Shown: positions 10,686 to 24,092 of the stretch, in pieces
Layout: every line of letters begins with the position of its first letter
Position numbering within the stretch: the stretch's first letter is position 1
Source: Phlebotomus papatasi
Taxonomy: Eukaryota; Arthropoda; Insecta; Diptera; Psychodidae
Direction: 5' to 3'
Length of the DNA: 64,000 nucleotides
NCBI RefSeq assembly: GCF_024763615.1
Contig: NC_077222.1
Span: 111,943,417-112,007,416 of the forward strand
Position numbers and translations under genes: made by a program
Notes under the pieces: generated by a model
The model's input: only the letters and a program-made list of their open reading frames with translations
Database searches by the model: none
Told to the model about the DNA's origin: nothing

Positions 10686-10733
10686 CTTATTGGTACCATG
10701 GTACCATGGCAATAAGTTTACTTATTGCCATGG
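10686..10733. repeat. Overlapping perfect palindromes (cruciform-prone)
   Basis: Two overlapping palindromes. Bases 10686-10716 pair CTTATTG with CAATAAG around a GGTACCATGGTACC core; bases 10704-10733 are CCATGGCAATAAGT, a two-base centre, and its exact inverse (14-bp stems). Function unknown; it may be the core of an eroded transposon. Confidence 0.7.
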
Positions 10734-13284
10734 TTGATAAGATAGGATAAGTTCTACAATAAAAAAAATGCGTCATTTTTTTGGGAAGAATAAAAATAAT
10801 GAATTTGAGATTATATTTTTTTATTGCACAAATTCCACAGAGAGAAGTATATTAGTGATGGAGAAAGTAATAGAACCCCCTTCAAAGCTTCCTTTGTTAT
10901 CGTTTATGAGTTTTTTTTATTCCAGTTCGTTGAAAGAACTTTGATATAATGTTTAAATATCATGTATTTTAAATAATTTTTTACAAAACTATTTCAAGTA
11001 AATTGAAATAACTGTTTTAACTACCAAATTTTGAAATTGTATAAAATGTTGTGTTTTTTCGCCTGTGTTTTACTAGTTTAGAAGAACTCCAACACTTTAT
11101 ATTGCTTTCTAAACTTTAGCAACTCTTTTATAATTTTTAAATCAGCAATATAGTTTGCAATGAATTATTTAAATTACTCTACTGTTCTTTTTTGTGTAAA
11201 TCTACTGTTTGAAATAAGATTATGTGTAATAAAGTAAAAAATTTTGGGCTACTTTACAGTGATTTTCATTGTAAAATTTTACATAAACATGTAATCGTGT
11301 GTATTGTTATACATTTTTGTAATCTGTACACATTTTGTCTGGAAACTGTGTAATGTTACACGAAAGATATAACAAAATCTACATAACTGTGTAATCGTAA
11401 TCATTCGAAGTTGATTACATAGTTTACCATGACATAAAATTTAAATTACACATTTTCAGATAACGCGTTTTGCTATAATTCATATTTGAGTAAAATTACA
11501 AGAATAATCGTGGTAAAAAAGCAAACCAACGATGATCCTTGTAATCTTTTTTTAGAGTGTACGTAGTAGAATTTTAGATTTGTAATGTACAAAAAAAATT
11601 ACATAAAAACGAAAGTCTTGTGCGAGGATATTTCAATGAATAGGAGTCTAACGAAAATATGAATCACAGGAAAACGAAGAAAAAGCTAAAGGAAATTTAA
11701 TTGGAAGAAAAATAAACAAAAAAATGGGAGTGTTTGTAATTCGTTGAAAAATGACACAATCAATCATTTATCTGGGCTGATCTTGAGGATTAATGGATTT
11801 CTCTAAAAGAGAGAACTGGGTGGTTGAATTGTGCCCTGCTTCATGAGTAATATATTTTATGACGAAGGTGGAAAGAAAAAAAAACTACTCATTTTATATC
11901 ACGAAGTTGCAGAAAAAAAGTGGGAATACATATTCATCAAAGTTTAATCGTAATAATTAAGTGATTCTTACTATGTTGATGAATCAATGTTGATTCCATA
12001 GTATGTTACATTAACCATTCATTATTATTTATTGAAGTTACTCAATGTCAAGTTCTACTCGCGCACGAAATCGACGTTGGTGCTTGGGAGAAAACCCCAT
12101 CGAAGGCCTGTCTGTATAATTTTGTTCTTATTGATTATTTCACGAATTCTAATGAAAGTTGAAAAGCGAATATATGTATATCCTCCTCACATTGTACCAA
12201 CCACATTTGTATACATAAGTCTAGAAGTCCAAGGATGAGAGAGCTATGAGTTTGCGAAATGTTGTGAGAGATTTTGTGATTGAGGAGGATATAAGAAATA
12301 TAAAAATCGCTGAAATCGATTGATTATACAAAAAAAAGACTAAAAGACAGAATTCTATATCTTGCAATATTATGTCCAAATAAGGGCCTCTGGGTTTCTA
12401 TTTGAATATCATTCTCCTTTTAAAGGTGTGTAAGAGGAAATGCTTATAGGAATAAGCATGAATTAGAAAATTAACTAACAATTTCCTTACAATAGCACTG
12501 TGCGGCACGTTATGGGTGTTTGAGTCGAGAGTGCCAAAACTTGTTAAAGGGTTATTTTAAGGATCTCAAATCTGAAATCTGTTTGTCGCGATTTCGTCTA
12601 ATTTTTTTTTTAAATAAGCATTTTTAATTTTTTGATGTAATTTTTTGTCAACTCTCGTCCTCTGAAATCTATAATATCTAATAAAAAAATCGCAGTGTTC
12701 GGTGCTACCCCGTGTTCGGTGGTGCCCCAGTTCTCCCTATATGGCATCTGTCGTCAATAAGCATCTGCGATTTTTGTACCACCTTCTAAAAACTAAACCG
12801 TTCTTTTTCGAAAATATTTTTGAGAATACCTTCCGAATATTTAAGGATAAATTTAACGAGCCTCAGTGGTTAAAGCTCTATTTTCTAATGTAAAAATTTT
12901 GGGTTATATTCTTATTTTCAGCCTATGCCACCGCAAAATATAAATTATCAAATACAAACATATAGAATTGTATCAGATAGAAGATTTCCAAAACTTAGTG
13001 CTAGAAGGATTTTATTACCATCAAATCCCACAACGAATTATGTTAAAAATTAAAATATTTCTCTAAAAGCCTCTCCAGAATTGGTTGACCAATTCTTTTT
13101 TCTCAAGTATAATTCGAAACAAACTAACAAATCAAATGAGTACGATTAAATAATTTAATTTCCTCAAAAGTTTTAAAATTGAAGTTCCAATACTTTGCAG
13201 AATCAATTTGATCAATTTTTCTTAATCCCTCGCCGCGTGTTGCCATATCAGTGAGAGGTAGTAAATCTGGTGATAGTAATAGGC
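10734..13284. other. AT-rich spacer with possible old repeat at 11255-11565
   Basis: The stretch 11255-11565 is dense in TGTAAT/TTACA words on both strands and resembles an eroded foldback element, but I could not fix its ends. A fragment near 12700-12740 has GTGTTCGGTG twice and GGTGCTACCCC/GGTGCCCC, like the ends of TAGGGG elements. No coding region recognised. Confidence 0.35.
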
Positions 13285-13332
13285 AGTTTAGGAAACATGT
13301 TTACAAAACAAAAGTTTTTCTGTGTACAACAT
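13285..13332. repeat. Palindromic MITE fragment (ACAAAAGTT end)
   Basis: AGGCAGTTTAGGAAACATGTTTACAAAACAAAAGTTTTTCTG resembles the right half of the family at 3995-4137 (AGGCAATTTCGAAAACATGTTTAC...). Only the right end survives. Confidence 0.5.
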
Positions 13333-13633
13333 GAAAGAAAAATTTGATTAGAATTTTGTTGTAGTTTACATAGAATGAATTAGATGAATTAAAGTCGTTT
13401 GCAAACTCTGCGAGCTCGTGTCATGAATTGTTTCTTGGATTGCCTAATACTTTTATATTCTGAATCATTTTTGTCAATCTAATAAAATTAATGTGAAAAG
13501 AGCCTTCAGAGAACAGAATTGACAGCACTTGTTCGAGTAATCTGCGAAATATTTTTCACATTACAATCACTTTGTTTGTAATCCTTATCCAAGATTGAGA
13601 GACAAACTCGAGAGGTTAAAGAATATATTATAG

Positions 13634-13685
13634 ATCGGCAGTTCATGGATTAATGTAGCTGGTTGAGAAGCCTTGAACTGCCGAT
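13634..13685. repeat. Short perfect-stem hairpin
   Basis: ATCGGCAGTTCA (13634-13645) and TGAACTGCCGAT (13674-13685) form a 12-bp perfect stem with a 28-base loop and some outer pairing. It is compact enough for an RNA hairpin, but no expression evidence exists in the sequence. Confidence 0.55.
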
Positions 13686-16600
13686 TTAGACCCAATAATG
13701 AGGGAGGGCTGTGGGGGGCGGGTGAAATAGATGAGGAATTAATTAAATGGAAAAAGCGTAAAGTGACATAGAAAGCTTTTTTATCGTTCAAACTCCCATA
13801 AACATTTCCTCTTCTTATGTTTATTGGAAGATGACACGAGATATAGAACATTCTTTTTTGCGCCTTTCTAATTGTCCCATTAAATCTTTTCCAAATAGCA
13901 CTTCTTGTGATATCATTATCCACGATTTCGAAAAAAAACCTCTTTTGTTTATATTTTTAGTTAATGAAAAACTATATTGTACAAAAGTTCAGTGTGAGTA
14001 TGTAAATAATTCATTGAAGCACAATTTCCGTCCCAATAAACAAAGAAAATAGTCAGTTTGATTATTATTAATTTTCTTTCTCCAACCTCCTTGGGAATGC
14101 TCATACAATGCGAACTACAAAATTATTAAATATCAAGGACGTGACGAATTACGCATATTTGAGAGAAGCGAGAAAAATGCTTGTATGGCGTAAAATAAAT
14201 AATGCACAAATATTAGTTAGTAAGGAGAATAGAATGGAGAAATATGCTCAGTCATAGATTCGGATATGTTGCCCAATACAATGTGAAGAATAAGAAGACG
14301 CAAAAATGAGGCACCATAATAAAATCCATTTCAACTTTAGTTCTTAAATAAGTTTATGCGTTGTAGTAAAATCCTCTAAATGATTATTGCCCTAGACTGT
14401 GGATCTTTCTAGGCTAAGGTCATCCTCGGAAACCATTCGGAGAAACTTGGGAGATTATAATTGCAAGAAATATCCGATGGTGTAATTAAAATGATAAATA
14501 ATCTGGTTTATCAGATCAGGTGTGTCGCCAAATCTTCACTAATGTTGCTCGTGATTGCAGAATAAATGAATCTGAGACACACCTTTTCCACCTATAATTT
14601 CAGCTTTAGAGCTTCACGTCTTTCCAAAGTCCAGCTCTAGGGTTTTCTTACTTTTTGGGTTAATCAAATATTGCGAAGAATATTCTATATAAGTAAATTG
14701 AATTAACAAATGACTATTAACCAAATAGTAAACTGAGTAATTTAACAATGAAACTTAATTACTTTGCTTATCTGATAGATAGCAAGAAATTAATATGTGA
14801 AAGAAGAGAAATAGTTTTTAAATTTCATTTTGTCAATTAAAAAAATATATTAGAATTAAAATTTAAAGGCGTCTGTGATTGACTATATGAAAAGCCTATA
14901 CGAGAAATTTAGTAGTAATAAACACGAGGTAGTTGTAAATACTATAATTTTTTAATTAGATGTTAGACTTTAGAAGACGAGACCTATGTATATGAATATG
15001 AATTCAGAGATACTACAGAAATCCTTGCTCACTGAAGAAATGGTCGACATAAATCCAAAAGAAGTGTTGTTATAAAAATCAGTGTTTACAATTACCCCAG
15101 GTTTACTACTGCCCCAGATGTGCTATTACTAATAGTATTGAAAATTATTGTAACCATTACTGAATAAAATAGGATTAGGTGATGCTTTTAAGGCTTAGGT
15201 TTCGTACCATTTCGATTTTTTATGTTATTAAATGAATTTAACCCATGACAATATATATTTTTATAGTTATTCTTATAGTGGTGAGAATCCTTGAAAATTT
15301 CTACATCGTTATAAATTATTGAAATGATCAAGAACTTTCAAGCTACGCAGAAATCATCCCTAACCTCGTAATGAGTTTCGCATTACCGCGTTCGATTTTC
15401 TTATGGTCAATGTTTGCAAGGAAAAATGAACATAGAGTGTGGGTGGCAAAATTAAGCCATGGGACAAAAAATCTCTCGTGTGTCATTATCATGAGTGGAA
15501 GAGACGGTCTGTGAAAACTCCCCATGGAAAGAGAATATAAATGTCCCTATTGCATTTTGCCTACATCTAAAATGTACTCGAGAATTTTGAAAATGAATGC
15601 TTTTCAGAAAATAGAAAAGTCCTCCACTGTTATTAATATAATAATACAGAGTAAAAAAAATTTAACAATATTTACGTTTAATTACAAAAGGTTATAGAAA
15701 AGAGCCATTACAGTTTGTTGATTAAACGTTTTTAGTTTTAATAAATTTTTATGTAACATTAAAATTAATTTGTTGCAAAACTGAATCAACGAATCACTGT
15801 ACATTTTTTACTCTGTGGTTAGACTTATACTTGAAGCAATCCTGACACGTGTCCTTTGGGGTCAGAATGTTCTCCATAACTAAGGCAAAGGGTGTGTTTG
15901 TGTTGTGAAAATAATTTTGTGGATTTTGTGATTTGATGTGGTTGGAAGGAGAGGAAAAGCACAAAATGGACTGAATATAAAGGATTTGTGGCATGCAATC
16001 GATAAAGAAGGAGTCTATTTGGGCCGTCTGATGGGGTCATACATAATAAAATTTTACATAATAATGGTCTGATGTGGCCAGAACAGTTGATATGTATAAT
16101 TTATTCAAATTAACAATTTTGTCCATAACATTTTGAGGTCTCAAGTACCACCTCCCTTCATAGTTTATTTTCTTCTCAAAATGTTTATTTTGCCGATTAT
16201 ATTTTTTGAACACTTTGGTGTAAGACAAAAATCACTCTATAAGATTCGCACTTCGCGTGTAAGGATTCTGTATTCTTGAACAAAAAAAATTTATTTTGTT
16301 ATGAGTCACAAGAAAAATCAGAAAGAATTCTTAGAAGGTATAGAACATCGAAACCACAAATGAGAATGAGACACTTCCGCCTTCGTGTTTATTTTATTTC
16401 TTTTTGATAAGGTTATTCAGCGTCATAAACACCCCTATATCAGTCCTTGAAGTGAAAAGTTTTATAAGAGTGGACTACTTCATAATTATTTTAGTTGTTG
16501 TGCATTTTGTGTTTTGTGCAAAATTATTGCATCGATTCTAATCGTTAGACTTTCCATATAAATTTATTTTAGTGTGTGTACTATGTCATACTTTGTTATT

Positions 16601-18918
16601 TGTATTTTCTGTATATAAATAAATAATAATACACATTTTACATAAAGGATCGTGAGATAGTTTTTTGCACAAAAAATGTCTGCGACAACCCTGGAGATAC
16701 AAAGTTTTTAGTTTATCCCTCTTAAAGCTTCTATATATACATTTTAAGGGAAATTGACGCCAAATTTAGCATATTGTAACAAATCACTGCTGAGTCGAAA
16801 AATATTTACTTACAAATGTTAAATTTTGAAGAAAATATCTCAAAGTGTAGAGACTGCTAAAGGGATGGTAAAAAGCGATAAATAAAACTGCCCCGCGTTC
16901 CCTTAAATGTAATTGCATTCATCTGTTTGTCCATGACATATTTAGATGTAGTATGAGGTATTTTTCATGGAAATATGAATTCTTCGACGCGTCAAATATA
17001 TTAATTTAATGTATTCGCTAAACATCCAAGTTACTCAGGCTCAAAAATAAATAATCATTCATGTATATGTAAGGTAAATAAATTAATATGTGTAGGCATT
17101 TTTGTTAATTGATGCCTATTAGCGCAATTAGTTCATCTAATTAAATAACCATTTTCGTTGAATTTGCGTCTTAAAATGGTGTTTTAAACTAATTGAATTA
17201 AAAGCATTCCATGGATTTTGCATAGGATATGCTATATGTCAATAGTGTTTTTTGGGGAAATTCCTCCTTTGGAGAGTAAATTGTGGGAAAACGGGCGGGA
17301 AATTGGAGATAATTGAGAAGGTGGTACTAAATGAAAATTGTACAATGTCTGAAGAAAATATCTCAATAACAAACCACCTCATTTTCAATAAAGAAACTCT
17401 ATGATTTTATGTTCGGAGGTAGTATTTTGAGGCGTTAAACGTAGACCATAATTTTATGGTTTTCAGGTGCTTCTGTTAATAAAAAAAACACGCGATCGGA
17501 AAAATTGAACAATTTGAAGGAGACAAAGGTGAAAATGATTGAAAGATTATATTAAAACATTAGATTTTATTGTTCAAAGGGCAGGGCGGTAATGCATCTC
17601 AGTTTTGTGAAGTATTCGATCACGTGATTTACGTGGTATATGCTCAAATTTTAAATTTACATTTTTTTTTAAATGAGTCAAAATAGATTACAGTCTTTTA
17701 ACATTTAACAGGTAAACAAGAAATAACACTCAATAAATAGCTATATGCCACTTTTTTACGTCTATCGGTTATTAGTGTTACTAATAAATTAGAAAACTAC
17801 GGATTGCGAGGATATGCCAAATCTTGGGTCACCGAGGGTTAAAGGCTCTGTAGAGTTTCAGCAATAAATGAAGACTGTAATTTCGTAATAGTTTTTTCTC
17901 TTCAATTAAGAAATACGATTCACTTTTTTCTATATTTTTCATTTCTCACAATCATGATTTTACTTGGTTTTGGAAAGAAACATTACTCAACGGCCTAATT
18001 GCATAACTAAACACCTCTATTTTAAATACATTTTATTGTATTACCAATGGACTAAATTAAATGTTTTAGAATTGCTCTTGCTTAGTATTCTCGCTCCCAA
18101 TTGTGGATCATTGACATGCGGTGTCGGGAAAATAAGAAAAAAAAAGAAAATGAGCTAATGTGAATCACTTATGAACATTTCGACAGTTCCAAAATAAGGG
18201 TGTGTGATGAATGAAACAATATATCTAGATAGTTTGTGGGTGAGCACAAATCGATTTATCATTAAAGGGCTTTCTTTTCAGGGTGGTGATAAAAGGCAGA
18301 TATACAAAAACTATCTGGAGCGATAAAAAGAGAGAAAATGTCGTTTTCTGACATTATTAAAGAAGACGCCAAAAAGGCTCATTATTATGGGAAAGAAATT
18401 TTGGTAGGGGGGATCTTTCCTCAATATACCTTGAATGCCCTTTTATTGCTCGAACACTTACGAAAGTTCTATGTTTTATCGCTAAATTGCTAGAATAATA
18501 TTATGTTGACAAACGTCAAACGATTAGAGATCGAGCTTTGGGTTTTACAATAAGCAACGATTTGTGTTATAATACAGTGGCGACATTTTAAATAAGACAC
18601 CTTAGCGATTTGCCTTTTGATGTTTTATGATACATGATCAATATTTATATTCAATTCTGCTTTAGTTTTTAAAACATTTAATGCCTATTGTAATTAAAAA
18701 TGATATTTTTTTAAAATTTGTATCTGTTAAAATTATGCGTTTTTATCATTTTATGAGCCAAGAGGATCTAGTCTAGGATCTCAATCCTGTTGAATTTAAA
18801 CGAAAAAGTTCACCGCAGGATAAATCGCTCGAATGTGATTCATTTGGAATAGTTTTAAGTAGATATCCAGACCATATGAAATGTAATCAGATTAAAATTG
18901 TTCCAAATATTGATTTTC
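13686..18918. other. AT-rich spacer, nothing recognised
   Basis: All open frames here are short and AT-driven (the longest about 73 codons) and match nothing known. No tRNA, rRNA or clear terminal-repeat element was found. Confidence 0.5.
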
Positions 18919-19400
18919 TTAACCCTTTAACGACGAGACAGTTTTCGCGGAACGAAAATCAGCAATAAAAGTGAAACCTATGAACAAAACCAGTAAAAGG
19001 TCTTATATCTGGCCTTCGAAAAGCCAACAGTATCTGATTTGGTGTATTTTTTGTCTCTATGAACGATAGGTACAAAGATAGCCTAAAAATTTAAATAATT
19101 TTTTTGACAATACTAATGAATGATAATTTTTAATTTAATGAAAAATAATATGTTTGAGTATTGTAGTTTCTTTTCCCAAAACGGTTTTCCTTAAAAAAAT
19201 TGGAAGTATTAAAAATATTTAAAATTAATTTACATTATGAGAATTTAAAAATTCGTCATTTTTAGCTCAAAAATTTACTATATAGCAAATAGCTGGAGAC
19301 TTCCAAAAAATATCCTAGATTCCTTCAACCTTCTATTTTGCAATTGCGTACAAACATAAGGAAAAAATAAGTTTAGGTAGTCAGGAAAAATTATTTATAA
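18919..19400 (+). mobile_element. Truncated relative of the 957-bp TTAA element
   Basis: The left end is TTAACCCTTTAACGACGAGA. At about 19.25-19.39 kb it tracks the interior of the 6185-7141 element (TGGAGAC/TGGAGTC..., CCTTCTATT, GTACAAAC/GTGCACAAAC, AGTC in the same order and spacing). The right terminal repeat was not found. Confidence 0.5.
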
Positions 19401-19896
19401 TATAATAATTTATATTTAGATATAAGATATAATAATATATTTATATTTAGATATAAGTAAGATATAAGTAATATTACGTGATTTCTTCAATCTTAAAAGA
19501 AGTATTTAAATTTCATATCTCAAAGGATACTGAAAGAGTGTCAATCAGGCATTACACATGTCATAAAGTGTCTATAGGTGTTCCTTTCACCTAATTGAAG
19601 TCACAATGTGTTCCTGATGACCTCTACATACTAGAGAAATTTATGTCCATATTAAAAAATTTTTCCTCACAAGCATAGGGAATTTGGTTCAATGGATATA
19701 CATTTTTTCCATTAAGAAGTTACGTGTGTCAAAAACACTGAAAAAAGCATATTCTCTCTATTTTTTTATTATAAAAATTTATATAATTCAAACCCTTAAG
19801 ACTTAAGGATGTAAAATTACAACATTTAAAATTTAAACTATATTTTCTGAAATGTTCATATTTTTTTTTTAATAATAGACCTTACAGGGTAAGGGT

Positions 19897-20015
19897 TTAA
19901 CCCTTTAAGGTCGAGAGGATAATAAGTCACTTTTTTATAACTTTAGAACAAAACATAATTTAAGATGAACACAGTTAGGTCAGTAGTGGGGAAGCAATCG
20001 TCCTTAAAGAGTTAA
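19897..20015. mobile_element. TTAA-flanked short MITE, 119 bp
   Basis: Starts TTAACCCTTTAAGGTCGAGA and ends AATCGTCCTTAAAGAGTTAA. The right end is identical over 20 bases to that of the copy at 8148-8293. The interior shares ACTTTAGAACAAAACATAA with that copy (ACTTTAGACCAAAACATAA). Confidence 0.75.
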
Positions 20016-22230
20016 TTTTATACGAATGAGGGTACTTATAACCCCATTTACAGTTAAAAGTCAATAGGTGTGGCATGTCCTGGTGGGAGTACCATATTAT
20101 TGCCTTATTAAACATTGAAAAGGTAAAATATTCAAGTTTCATTGTACATAATTCTTGAAGTGGACGTCTATATCCTTGCGAAATATTGAATTAAAAAAAA
20201 GTTAAAACTTTTATAAATATTTATGCTAAAGTATCCAACTTCTAAAATTCGAGAATTTTGCAAAATCTTTTAGGTTTCATCTACTATTAATTTTAGTGTT
20301 TTGGGCTAAACTATGAAATTTGAGTGATTATTGGAAGGTGAAAGTGATTTTTAGTAAGATAATACAGTTATATTGCTCGATATTGTTCAATATTTTAATA
20401 CTACCATTTATCTCCTTCAATTAAAGCGCAATCGTATCAGTTAACCTTTAATTAAATCTATTCTTAACCCTTGTAGAAAATTACAATAAGCTCAATATTT
20501 TAACGAAAAATTCATAGAAGTGTGAAGGATTTTTAGCTTAGAAAAAGTTAGAAAAAGAAAAAAAGGTTTTTTTTTTATTCTCCTACTGCGCGAGATTGTA
20601 TGTCATGGACAATTTTTGCCCTACTTATTACTAAAACCCTCTATCAACCTCTTCCTCATATTTTCATTCGCATAATAACACCACCGTTTTGCACGTTTTG
20701 TTCGTGTGTGAGATTTTTAGTGTGTGTGAAGATTTTTTTCAACCTGGAATTGTTTCCTACTAACATATCAAATTCCCGGATATTTTTCCCAATGAATGAA
20801 AAGATGGAAAAACTTCAACTGTCACGATATATAGCAAAATGCTATGACAGTGTGTGGGAAGAGATACCAGAAATTACCAGGTGAAAGTACTACCTTTCCC
20901 AAAGGATGATAAAACTTTTCAATTCTCATGTGCTATGTGTATGCCCTTCACTTGTTAAACATGAACACTTACAGAATGAGCGGTTGTATCACGAAAAGAG
21001 CGATGTGTGGTGGCTTTTCCATTAGGCATCCAATTCTCCACTCACTCCCCCAAACGCAATCCTCATGTCAAGCAAGAGTCCCAAATATATAAAGTAATAA
21101 CGGAGGGATAATCTTAGGTTTAGTTCGTATAAGTGTTTGGTCATGTTGAGGGTGGTTAATATAAGGGGCGTAGTGACTTTTTTTTTAATCTTTTACCATT
21201 TCTTGTGGAGCTTCTAAAAAATGATATGGCTTATTGAGAGAAGTCCAGAGAGATTTTTGAGATTTCATGGCAAATGAGGTCGTTTAGATTTTAAGGAATG
21301 AAAAGACTGGGTTATAACTTTAAATGAACATTGAACTGGTTTTATCATATAGATGGTCCTAAATCCTAATCATTTATTATTTTAAATTATGCAAAGGAAG
21401 TTTATGTCCTTCATAAATTTCAGAAATTGTACAGTATATTCTCATTAATTCGCTTCTCTTTTTCATTAAAATTTCAATAAAATTATTTTAATTCTAATTT
21501 ATATTCAAAATTGAACGGAGTTTGTAAATTCTAAAAATATTAAATGAAATTGAAAGTTTAAAACACTTTTCATTGAATAAGCTTTAACTATTTGAAGCAG
21601 GTTTTAGCAAAGTGCATAATGAATTTCTTAATTCACACAACCTTGTTTGTCTCATTCCCAAAACCTAAGTTTAAAAGTAAAAAAGCAGTTCATGGGGAAT
21701 GCGCGTGGGAATATTTGATTTTTCCAGTGTTCAATTGCTTCCGCGCTGAATGATTGATGAGTGTGAGAATGTGGGCACGAAAGTGCAAGGTAGAGAAGAA
21801 TATTTGAAATTGAATCTTGAACTTGCAGTTGCATCACACTATATAGGTTTTGTTGTACTACTTGGTAGTAGATAGTGTCTGTATATGATTTACTTTTTCC
21901 ATGGTGGTCAGTTTATGTATTTGTTTCGCGGCGTTTGGCGGTCGCGTTGTTGTGCCAATGATATGTAAGTTGAGAGAGCTACAGGGGGAGAAAAAAAGAA
22001 GAAAACTCCAACGAAACAATTTGGTAACATATGAGTACGACAGAGAGAAAAGTAGGTATGTGGAATTTCTTTCTTGGATTATGTATATATGGGATATATT
22101 TTGTAAGCTTATGGACTTGGTGTGTGTTGAATAGTTTTTTTTCGCTTTAGTGTTTTGCTTTTGAAATGAACAGCCAAAAGGGGGACCCTCGGGGGGCGGT
22201 TGATGGCGAAAGAGTGAGCTTGTTGCGGTT
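20016..22230. other. Spacer leading into a promoter-like patch
   Basis: AT-rich to about 21.6 kb, then less so. The minus-strand open frame 21858-22427 (189 codons) is the longest unexplained frame here, but its residue mix and lack of family features suggest it only reflects higher GC over a promoter/leader. No gene recognised. Confidence 0.4.
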
Positions 22231-22441
22231 CGATCAGTGTGGAGTGACATCAGTCTGACGCGGATTGTTGAATTGCACGGAAGGCGCGATTCTGTCAATT
22301 TTCCTGTCCACTTTTTCACAGAAGAAAACGCGAAAGTGCTTCGTGTTGATAAAGAGGACTGTTGGACAATACAATTTTTGGAATAATAAGTGTGTGTCCT
22401 AAAAGTGCCACAAAAATCCACATACATATTTTTTTTAAACG
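22231..22441 (+). promoter_or_regulatory. Candidate arthropod promoter and noncoding first exon
   Basis: A locally GC-richer patch with two TCAGT initiator words (22234-22238, 22250-22254), the second in the form ACATCAGTCTGACGCGG. Downstream sequence has the look of a 5' leader and reaches a donor-like AAAC|GTATGT at 22440/22441. It could be a distal first exon that splices to 33066 ahead of the ATP8B start. This is inference from composition and short motifs only. Confidence 0.3.
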
Positions 22442-23800
22442 TATGTGGTTATTTTTAAAACTTATACTCGTGTCTTTTTAACGTGTCCCCTCCTTCTGAC
22501 CACATCCACACAACCCATTAAGACAATCCGGATATTTGTTGAAAAAGTGAAATTTAATGTGACGTTCTTTCTCACCCAAAAGAGTCCAATGTCTTGGGGA
22601 CTGTTAAATGCAGACGCAGAGGGGCACTATTTGAGACACCAAAAACGTGCAAAATTATTTACATCGGTCAGTTGTGATTTAACGTTTTCATTCTTTAATG
22701 CATAGGGATAAGTGCGTCTGTTTTGAGTAATCGTTTATATGTTTCGGTTTAACCACTGAATTGCAAAATGTTGATAAATAGCATGCTGTTGAATGTACTA
22801 TAAACAACGGTTTTCTTTAGGATGTTGACTGGCACAAAATTAGTAAACTTAGCTCTTAGTTATCAATAACTTTATCGTTGGACTGGTTCATATAAGACCA
22901 AATGAGGCTTTTCAGCTTACATATTGTTTATTTGGTCTTAAACAATCGTTTACATCAGATATTATATCTCCTTAAGAAAATATATAATAAGTTGAATATG
23001 TCTATTTCAGAAGATATACGGTAAATTAAAGCTTACAATTATTGTAAAGTTTATTATGAGAAAACTACACCTATGATTAATTATCATGCAGAAAAAGTCT
23101 AATACAGAAATTTAATTTTACAATTTAAAATTTGCAAATCAATTTTGGAGAAACGTGTGTTATTTGATTCTTCAATGACAAATTAAATATAATCAATGTG
23201 TAACTCAGAACTGCTCTGATAAATATCGAACAAGTAAAATTCACAAACAATTTCACTTGATTCTTATATTGACTTCAAAAGAAATATTTTTTATTACATT
23301 TACATTTTCCTTTAAAAATTTACTAAAATAAAATTTATTTAAAAATATATTAGTAAACTTTCAGAACTGGCTTGTATTATATTTTTTTTTTAGTTACATT
23401 GGCCGTTCTGAGTAAAAATGCGAAGAATAGTGGTTTCGGATCATAAAATGATTCGCATCATGAATCATTAAACATTAAAAAAATTCGTTTATAAAAGTAA
23501 CCAAATGAGTATTAAAAAAAACAGTAACTGTACTCAATTATTTTTAGAATTATTAAATTAATGTGTAAAAAATTCAAAATCTTAAATAATTTTAACAAAA
23601 CTTTGATAAGTTTTATTGCTACACCTAAGGGTATCCACAAGTTAAATTAAGTATTGAAATAAGTATATCATGAACACTCTTTAGTATTCATAAGTATTCC
23701 CTCCTTAACTTCCTTGATTTTACTTCGAGCTATTGTCCTAATAAAATCTTCTCAATGTGTAACAAAGTTAATGAAAATATGATTTATTTTCGGCGATAGT
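22442..23800. other. AT-rich spacer, nothing recognised
   Basis: No gene, RNA or terminal-repeat element could be supported. Confidence 0.5.
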
Positions 23801-24092
23801 TTATTATTAATCGTATCGAGATATTTGTACAATGTTATGGAAGAATCTGCTAAGTCAATTGAAGATTGTCCAGGAGCGCCTTTATCGCAGTGTGGATGCT
23901 TCTTCCATGCTCCCGGAATTTTTGGACAAACGCGATGCACTTTTGTTACGTTATATCATAGTGAAAATGTCTTTCTCTAAACATTCAGTTGTTTGCATCG
24001 GGCGGGACTTGAACTTACAATTTTAAGAATCAAGTCAGAGATCTCATCCGCCCAAGACCCAACGGTCTTGCTTATTGCGCCACTGAGATTCT
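23801..24092 (-). mobile_element. tRNA-derived SINE, copy 1
   Basis: Read on the minus strand it begins GAATCTCAGTGGCGCAATAA. The A box TGGCGCAATAAG is at 24082-24071 and the B box AGTTCAAGTCC at 24015-24005, at tRNA-like spacing. An unrelated body follows, ending in a GATACGATTAATAATAA tail. It is colinear with the copy at 34334-34654. Flanks (TATTTTCGGCGATA / TATTCGGCAATA) look like a decayed target duplication. Not a functional tRNA. Confidence 0.85.

Noticed and set aside
20600..20884. 94-codon plus-strand ORF
   Set aside because: Hydrophobic, AT-driven composition, no family match, no splice context.
21858..22427. 189-codon minus-strand ORF
   Set aside because: Longest frame outside the two genes, but Ser/Thr/His-rich without domain features, and it lies over a GC-raised promoter-like patch that opens frames on both strands.
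24005..24092. tRNA-like A and B boxes that could be called a tRNA gene
   Set aside because: The acceptor stem does not close and the sequence continues into a body repeated at 34.3-34.7 kb; it is a SINE.
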